Positions 58,705 through 64,000 of a DNA stretch of 64,000 nt are shown here, one piece after another. A model generated the notes under the pieces. It saw nothing but the letters and a program-made list of their open reading frames with translations, made no database searches and had not been told where the DNA came from. Both the position numbers and the translations under genes were made by a program. The stretch comes from Natronorubrum daqingense (GTDB lineage: Archaea; Halobacteriota; Halobacteria; Halobacteriales; Natrialbaceae): NCBI RefSeq assembly GCF_001971705.1, contig NZ_CP019329.1, positions 116,836-180,835 of the forward strand, in the 5' to 3' direction. Each line of letters begins with the position of its first letter. Positions within the stretch are counted from its first letter, which is position 1.

Positions 58705-59590
58705 CGCCACTGCACGATCGGTGTTCGGGTATCCGGGTAACAAGGCCGGGCTCTCCTCGTGGGTGCTCGAGCATTTCCCGGATCACCGCACGTACGTCGA
58801 AGTGTTCGGTGGCGCTGCGGGCATCCTCGCGAACAAACCACCGTCGTACAACGAAGTGTACAACGACGTCGACGGTGATCTCGTTCAGTTCTTCGACGTG
58901 CTACGCAAGCGTGGTGACGAACTCGCCGAATGGTGTGCGACCGTCCCGTATTCGCGCGAAAAGTACGGCGAGTGGTCCTCGAAGTGGTACGACGGCTGGC
59001 GACCAGACGACGCTGTTCGGCGTGCTGGCGTGTTCTACTACCTCCGGCAAGTCAGCTTCAACGGGAAATACTACACACCGGGCGGGTTCGCTGTGAGTAC
59101 GAAACGAAATCAAGCACGGACGTATGCTAATCAGGTCGACCGCCTCGAGATGTTCGCTGATCGATTTCGAGAGGTAGTCGTCGAACATCTCGATTGGCGA
59201 GCGTGTGTCGAACAATGGGACGACGAGGAGACGCTGTTGTATTTCGACCCGCCGTATCCTGACCGGGAGTTTCGCTACCGGGAGGGTCCGGGGTTCGATC
59301 ATGGCGAGTTCGTCGACTCACTGGGCGATCTCGAGAGTCGGTGGCTTGTCTCGTATGCTGACCCACCGGCTGCACTCATCGAGGTCGCGGATCTGGTGGC
59401 TACGAAAGAGACGAAATACAGGATGGCCTCTGGGCATAATGGCGACACAGAGGAATCGACCGAAGTTCTCGCGATGAATTTCAATCCACGTGAGGCAGAC
59501 CTGTTCGTCGATACTGACCATCACCAGGCAACGCTCGCCAACGGTGGTTGCATTCCATCGACGACTGCAGACGATGGAGGTGACGAATAG
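58694..59590 (+). CDS. Dam-type adenine-N6 DNA methyltransferase
   Basis: 298 residues from the ATG at 58694. The D12-class layout is clear: F-G-Y-P-G-N-K (about 9-15), motif I E-V-F-G-G-A-A-G-I-L (about 36-45), N-D-V-D-G-D-L-V-Q-F-F (about 57-67) and motif IV Y-F-D-P-P-Y (about 178-183). It methylates adenine N6 at a short site. It probably marks plasmid DNA against restriction or helps regulation; no restriction partner is adjacent. It sits at the centre of the operon under promoter H. Confidence 0.88.
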   Translation: MPSNATARSVFGYPGNKAGLSSWVLEHFPDHRTYVEVFGGAAGILANKPPSYNEVYNDVDGDLVQFFDVLRKRGDELAEWCATVPYSREKYGEWSSKWYDGWRPDDAVRRAGVFYYLRQVSFNGKYYTPGGFAVSTKRNQARTYANQVDRLEMFADRFREVVVEHLDWRACVEQWDDEETLLYFDPPYPDREFRYREGPGFDHGEFVDSLGDLESRWLVSYADPPAALIEVADLVATKETKYRMASGHNGDTEESTEVLAMNFNPREADLFVDTDHHQATLANGGCIPSTTADDGGDE

Positions 59591-60244
59591 ATGCCGTCCA
59601 CGTGCATCGATCACGACGAAGATATCCAGGTCGGTACTCCGATTTCGAGAGCGACCATCCGCGACACTGAATCGGGCTATCTCGCGACCTGTCGAGACTG
59701 CCAGTGGATGGGGCTCTTCCCCAACGGCACGCTCGCCGACAGCGCCGCCCAGACACACTACGAGCGCTGTCACTACGGGACGTCGTCGTACACGATCGTC
59801 TTCCTCGTCGACGGCACTCGAGCACAGTGTCTCGAGTCTAACCGAGACCGACTGACACCAATCCAGTCCGAGCGGCCGATGTTCCCACGGACGACCGGCG
59901 ATGTGTCCGCACTCGTCGAGCGCGGTGATCTGATCCGTCTGGCCGGTGATCGAGAGGCGATGGTTCGCGGCGTCACGGAAACCCGCGTGTTCGGACTCGC
60001 AACGTGGTCCGTGACGATCTGCGACACGGACGTTGACCTCGTCGACGATGATCCCGATTGGCGCGGAATGAACGAACTCATCGCTCGCGACGGCGACGTG
60101 TACTGTCGATACGGCGAGGACTATCTCGGAGCGCCGGCTTTCGAGATCGACGGCCGGGCTGCACACCAGTCCGATCTCTCGAGTTTCGATCACGACCGAG
60201 CAATCACGGACGGTGGGCCCGACCAACGGAGGGCCGACCGATGA
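59591..60244 (+). CDS. 217-residue protein with N-terminal zinc site
   Basis: It starts right after the methyltransferase stop with a GAGGTGA site. C-R-D-C near 35 with H-x3-C-H near 57-61 makes a C2H2-like site. The rest is a beta-rich domain of unknown type. Confidence 0.6.
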   Translation: MPSTCIDHDEDIQVGTPISRATIRDTESGYLATCRDCQWMGLFPNGTLADSAAQTHYERCHYGTSSYTIVFLVDGTRAQCLESNRDRLTPIQSERPMFPRTTGDVSALVERGDLIRLAGDREAMVRGVTETRVFGLATWSVTICDTDVDLVDDDPDWRGMNELIARDGDVYCRYGEDYLGAPAFEIDGRAAHQSDLSSFDHDRAITDGGPDQRRADR

Positions 60245-60597
60245 CCCAAGAACTCCTCTCTGCGTTCGGTGGCGGCGACACCGACTGCCTGCGACTCACG
60301 CTCGAGAGCGTAAGCGAGCGCAAGCGTGTTGAAGCGTACATCGAGTCCCTAGACTGTGGCGGGTGGGATCTCGCCCTCGTTAGCGAAGACATGATCTGGT
60401 GGCACGACGCCTCCGGTTCGACCGCGAAAACGTACAAGATCGAACCCAGTGAACACGGCTGGAACGGATCTCGTCGGAACCGATCACCGCCGCCACACAA
60501 TACTCGAGACCTGCAGAGGGCGCTTGACCGGGCCGCCGAGTGGCTTCGCGAGCACCCACTAGAGGCGGCCGATGATAGCGGAGGTGACGATCGGTGA
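60241..60597 (+). CDS. 118-residue protein of unknown function
   Basis: ATGA overlap on both sides. A strand region (C-L-R-L-T-L-E-S-V) and a C-terminal helix (L-Q-R-A-L-D-R-A-A-E-W-L). Not recognised. Confidence 0.6.
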   Translation: MTQELLSAFGGGDTDCLRLTLESVSERKRVEAYIESLDCGGWDLALVSEDMIWWHDASGSTAKTYKIEPSEHGWNGSRRNRSPPPHNTRDLQRALDRAAEWLREHPLEAADDSGGDDR

Positions 60598-60893
60598 CCT
60601 CCCGTGCCGACGATACGGACCGTCCGCTCGTCGAGTGTCGCAACTGCGAGGGCACCGGGACAGTCCAGCGACTCGTCAGTGATCCCGATGCCGACGAACC
60701 AACCGGCAGCTTCGACGACCTGAAAGCCGTCGACGGTGACTGCGACCGCTGTGACGGCCGTGGCGAGGAGTTCGATGCACCAGGCTGTCCACGGTGTGGT
60801 GCCTCGAGTGAGGCATTGTCGTCGTCACTGCGTCCCTCTGGGTCGTACAATCAATCGTGTACGGAGTGTCCGTGGTCGGAGGTAGTCGGCTAA
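60594..60893 (+). CDS. DnaJ-like zinc-knuckle protein
   Basis: 99 residues from a GTG. C-R-N-C-E-G-T-G and C-D-R-C-D-G-R-G are DnaJ-type zinc motifs; C-P-R-C-G and a last Cys pair follow. A chaperone or RNA-binding adaptor role is possible. Confidence 0.7.
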   Translation: MTSRADDTDRPLVECRNCEGTGTVQRLVSDPDADEPTGSFDDLKAVDGDCDRCDGRGEEFDAPGCPRCGASSEALSSSLRPSGSYNQSCTECPWSEVVG

Positions 60894-61178
60894 TGGCTCA
60901 TTCATGGTCTGGTGTCGATGTGGACGGTGACTGTGAGACCAACATTCGAAGAAATCCACCGGCCGATACGGCTTCAGAATCTGGTGCTCGAGTCTGTCGT
61001 GTTCGCGAGGCCTCGGGTCGGGACGACGCGTTCTACCTCGTTCGATTGTGGCACCACTACTTCGGCGTCGAGTACGAGGCGAACTGGCTGCCCTACGGCC
61101 CCTTTAACCTCCTCCCGCGCCTAAAGTCGCGGGAATCCCACCATGGGATTTCAGGCCGAGCGATTCGACCCTAAGGTT

Positions 61179-62414
61179 TCAAGACGCATACGCTCCAAGC
61201 GTCAATTGCTGGGCTTCAGCATCGGCTTGGCTGTCTTGTGGGCCGGTCAAACGGCCCCCTTCCTCAGCCGAGTCATCGCCATCCGTGTATTCTCTTGAAT
61301 GACTCTCTCCGCCGAGGTAGCGGTCTGCAATATTGAGCGCGGCGTTGATGTCCGCGTGGTACTCCGAAACCCAACACTCTGAGTTGGAACACTTGAACGT
61401 TGCTTGGTCGGGGCGGTAGCCCTGCTCTCCGCAACAGTGGCACGTCTTCGAGGTGTACGCGGGATTCACCGTCTCCACGCGAATCCCTTTCTCGGCGGCT
61501 TTGTAGCGGAGTTGGGCGTGCATCTTCGCAAAGCCCCATCCGTGCAAGCGCCGGTTCATGAACGCGCCGTAGTCCATGTTCTCGCGGATATGCGTGAGGT
61601 CTTCGAGGACCAACACGGGATTCTCGAATTGGTCGGCGTAGGCGACGACCGCCGACGTGACCGTGTGGAGAATGTCGTCTATCTGCCGCCAAAGCGAATC
61701 CCCGTAGGACTCTGCGATGCGTTCACTCCCGCGTTGCTGAAGGCGTCGAGTCGCCGTGAAATACGTCTCACGGAGCCGTCGAACCTGTTTGCCTTCGTCG
61801 TTCCAAAGGTTGGGTGTAGCCGGGGAGCCGCGCTCGTCACGGTGACACACCGTTAACAAAGAGGCTTCCCCGATGTCTACCCCAATCGGCGTTTCGTCCG
61901 CCGAACTGGGTCGTTCCTCCACGTCTCGCGTAGCGACGATGTGGAAGTACCACTCGCCGTCGCGGTCAAATAAGCGACACTCACCCATCTTTGCGTCTCC
62001 CGCGTCCAACGCTTCCAACCACTCTCGCTGTTCGGGGTTCGGTTGCGCGGGGAGCCACAGGTTGTAGTCGTCGTGATGCGGGATTTTGACGTACCACTCG
62101 ATGGCGTTCTGTGGCTTGTGGTCGAGCTTTGGGCCTTCGTTCGTGAACCGAACCGGGTGGTCGTCGTCGATCTCTTTCGCGTCGTAGCTCCCTCCGCAGA
62201 GTTGCGGGACGTACTTCTTGAGAGCGTTCTTCGCGTAACCGCTCAGGTCGTAGTTGACCACCACGTCGTTGGCTTCGGTCTGAGTGGAGCAGTTTGCGTT
62301 GAACGCGGCTTCGAGGGCGTCTTGATACGCTCGTTTTGTCTCGCAGAGCTTCCGGTGCTTGTGAGTGTTCGGTTCCACAAGCTTGAGTTCCAGCGTCTCG
62401 GTGAGTTCGGTCAC
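61179..62414 (-). CDS. tnpB: TnpB RNA-guided endonuclease, IS element 5
   Basis: 411 residues from the GTG at 62414, which overlaps the tnpA stop as GTGA. RuvC I I-G-V-D-I-G-E-A-S (about 200), RuvC II V-L-V-L-E-D-L-T (about 285), RuvC III Y-H-A-D-I-N-A-A-L-N (about 370), zinc finger C-H-C-C and C-S-N-S-E-C. All catalytic acids are present. Confidence 0.88.
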   Translation of the reverse strand: MTELTETLELKLVEPNTHKHRKLCETKRAYQDALEAAFNANCSTQTEANDVVVNYDLSGYAKNALKKYVPQLCGGSYDAKEIDDDHPVRFTNEGPKLDHKPQNAIEWYVKIPHHDDYNLWLPAQPNPEQREWLEALDAGDAKMGECRLFDRDGEWYFHIVATRDVEERPSSADETPIGVDIGEASLLTVCHRDERGSPATPNLWNDEGKQVRRLRETYFTATRRLQQRGSERIAESYGDSLWRQIDDILHTVTSAVVAYADQFENPVLVLEDLTHIRENMDYGAFMNRRLHGWGFAKMHAQLRYKAAEKGIRVETVNPAYTSKTCHCCGEQGYRPDQATFKCSNSECWVSEYHADINAALNIADRYLGGESHSREYTDGDDSAEEGGRLTGPQDSQADAEAQQLTLGAYAS

Positions 62415-62800
62415 TGTTCGTCCTCCTCGTGACGCTGGATGTAGTCTTGAACCGTTTCGCTTGAGACGTGCCCTGCTGTTCCGGCGTAGTAGCCGCGCGC
62501 CCACTTGATTTTCTCGCCGTCGTGGTCGGCGTAGCGGTGGTTGTATTTCCGCGAACTGATGCCTTTGAACCAGTTGGCGAGAAGTGACGGGGCGTGTTTC
62601 GGTGGACTACTCACGAACAAGTGAACGTGGTCGGATTGGACGGTGAGGTCGACGATCTCCAATCCTTTTTCGTCGGCGATTTCGTGGAGGATTCGGCGCA
62701 CACGGTCTTCGACCTCATTAACCAGTACCGAGTTGCGGTACTTCGGCAACCACACTATGTGGTAGTTGAGGTTGTAGGTCGCGTGTCGTGTGGTCTTCAT
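62411..62800 (-). CDS. tnpA: Y1 transposase TnpA, IS element 5
   Basis: 129 residues. H-U-H-type metal site D-H-V-H-L-F-V (about 57-63) and catalytic Tyr in V-Q-D-Y-I-Q-R (about 119). It cuts and joins single-stranded DNA at the hairpin ends. Confidence 0.88.
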   Translation of the reverse strand: MKTTRHATYNLNYHIVWLPKYRNSVLVNEVEDRVRRILHEIADEKGLEIVDLTVQSDHVHLFVSSPPKHAPSLLANWFKGISSRKYNHRYADHDGEKIKWARGYYAGTAGHVSSETVQDYIQRHEEDEQ

Positions 62801-63501
62801 CCGTACTACACACTATGGTGAGCGACGGTCTTAAAACTACCGAGTGCCGTGGGAAATCCGGCCGATTGTAGCAACGTGGGCCGAACGCACTATGCCTACC
62901 GCTCGACCCGCGCCTGAAGACGCGGGTTTGCGCTCGCACTATGTATCAGGTGGCCGGGTGGGACGACAAAAACGAAGATGAAGACGGGGACGAAGAGGCC
63001 CGCGAGGTCTGTGGCGTCATCGCCACCCACGGGCGCGAGGACGGCCAGACGGTCGACGTTGGCGGCGGTCTCGCTGAACTGTTCGATCACGATGCGATGG
63101 TCGAGCAACTTCCCGATGGGCGCTTCGATCGGGATGCACTCGCCGGCCACCGGAATGCGATGCTCTGGTTCGGTATCGTCGATCCAGCGTGGCGCGGCCA
63201 CGGGATCGGCCACCGACTCTTTCGAGCGCGTATCGAGTGGGCGCAGGCCCATGGCGCGGATATGGTGTTCGCGATGGGGTGGGAACGACCCGACGAACGC
63301 ACCAGTCGGCCGCTGTTCGAACGCTATGATTTCGTCCCGGTCCAGCGCTTCGACGAGCACTATGCCGGCACTCGAGACGCCTGTCCCGATTGTGGTATCT
63401 GGCCCGACGATGACCGGGAGTGTTCGTGTGCGGCCACGCTGTGGGCTCGAGAAATGCCTCTCGATCGACTCGCAGGATCTGGAGGTGTGCTCGAGCGATG
63501 A

Positions 63502-63753
63502 CCGGTGACGTTCCAGCAGCCCCGTATCAAGATGGTCGTTTATAGCCCGGTTTCGGCAACCCGTCCTTACGCCGTATTGGGGTTCAATATTTTCAGATGA
63601 CAATCTGATCGGAAATCACTGTGTCTACTCTCGAGAACCACAGACTTCCGACAAGAAGATTCAAATCTATTCGGTCTAAAACCCATTGTATGTTAGTTCA
63701 GTATGCGTATTTCGAATTAACCCCAAAAGAAGGATTCGCGAAGTAAGACAAAT
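63502..63753. other. Gene-free spacer before a small membrane-protein gene
   Basis: AT-richer than its surroundings toward the right side; a TATA-like box may lie near 63710-63725. Nothing else recognised. Confidence 0.35.
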
Positions 63754-63945
63754 ATGGATTGGGAGGATATGAATTTGGAAGACGACGAACCCAATTTAGC
63801 GATATACGCACTGTCTGTTGTAGCCGTTCTTGCTGTCTTTTTCTTTCTCCTCCTCATATTATTCGTTTTCATGACGTTCCCATCGCTCGTGACCGGGATT
63901 GGAATGGCTCTTTTTGTAATTTTCTTCTTGGCAAAAGTAAGCTAA
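63754..63945 (+). CDS. Small two-helix membrane protein
   Basis: 63 residues: acidic start, then two transmembrane segments (A-L-S-V-V-A-V-L-A-V-F-F-F-L-L-L and G-I-G-M-A-L-F-V-I-F-F-L). AT-rich codons. Unknown function. Confidence 0.55.
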   Translation: MDWEDMNLEDDEPNLAIYALSVVAVLAVFFFLLLILFVFMTFPSLVTGIGMALFVIFFLAKVS

Positions 63946-64000
63946 TCCGGTCCAGTACATCCCGCTTCCGTGGCCGATGACCCGTGGTGAGATTGACGAC

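Larger units (their letters stand above)
61108..62942 (-). mobile_element. IS element 5 (IS200/IS605 family, tnpA and tnpB)
   Basis: Ends have hairpins CCCGCGCC-TAAAG-TCGCGGG (61115-61133) and ACCCGCGCC-TGAA-GACGCGGGT (62906-62928). tnpA and tnpB are both intact and overlap, so this is the only complete, possibly active element in the window. Confidence 0.8.
60893..63501 (+). pseudogene. GNAT acetyltransferase gene split by IS element 5
   Basis: The 5' piece (60893-61107) encodes the N-terminal strand and helix of a GNAT fold (V-C-R-V-R-E-A-S-G-R-D-D-A-F-Y-L-V-R-L-W). The 3' piece (62943-63501) has the acetyl-CoA site (P-A-W-R-G-H-G-I-G-H-R-L-F) and later strands, plus a C-terminal Cys cluster. 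Removing 61108-62942 joins them in frame at G-P-F-K-Y-Q-V-A-G-W-D. A shorter product could start from the ATG at 62941, but it would lack the first strand and helix. Confidence 0.75.

Overview
The window looks like part of a haloarchaeal plasmid or megaplasmid, most like the Natrialbales group (Natrinema, Haloterrigena and relatives). The grounds are a high GC content, very acidic proteins, abundant TCGA and CTCGAG words, leaderless genes with TATA boxes near -25, archaeal-type Shine-Dalgarno sites (GGTGA, GGAGG), long runs of short ATGA-overlapping genes, an Orc1/Cdc6 gene with ORB-like repeats, a ParA partition locus with its own repeats, and five IS200/IS605-type TnpB elements. Nothing in the window is an obvious chromosomal housekeeping locus, and I saw no rRNA, tRNA or CRISPR array.

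Layout. 0-3.5 kb: the 3' part of a large multi-wHTH protein, facing two small winged-helix regulators. 3.8-12.1 kb: a long plus-strand operon with an HTH protein, a PCNA-like sliding clamp, about 15 small acidic or zinc-binding proteins and a CARF-like regulator at its end. 12.1-19.4 kb: an AbrB-like protein, a HerA-type ATPase and a giant secreted protein split by an IS. 19.4-24.5 kb: a DEDDy exonuclease, an IS200/IS605 element, an HNH protein and the replication origin with orc1/cdc6. 24.7-28.1 kb: a plus-strand operon that includes a half-size TFB-like protein. 28.2-37.1 kb: minus-strand operons with a DUF6884/YaaA-like protein, two cytosine-C5 methyltransferases, a TGT/DpdA-like transglycosylase and a pilin-like protein. 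37.2-39.1 kb: a ParA locus flanked on both sides by repeats. 39.3-42.5 kb: two more minus-strand units, one broken by an IS. 43.2-47.6 kb: a metabolic cargo of different base composition (biuret hydrolase-like isochorismatase, allophanate hydrolase, NCS1 permease). 47.8-53.3 kb: a 12-gene minus-strand operon of small regulators and unknowns. 53.4-55.0 kb: an IS. 55.5-61.1 kb: a plus-strand operon with a MazG-like protein, a Dam-type methyltransferase and many zinc-binding proteins. 61.1-63.5 kb: an IS inside a GNAT gene.

How it works together. Eight transcription units between 30 and 56 kb share one module. It consists of an upstream element ATGC-N6-AATAGTAATA fused to a TATA-like TAAGT box, then a leader with a GAAA-loop hairpin, then a GGTGACCAC ribosome-binding site. 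This looks like a dedicated regulon of the element. It covers the DNA-modification operon, the pilin, several unknown operons and the MazG/Dam operon. A half-TFB on the same replicon is an attractive but unproven candidate reader. A second circuit is suggested by three copies of the palindrome TTAGTAC-N3-GTACTAA. One copy lies directly upstream of the AbrB-like gene and one ahead of the PCNA operon.
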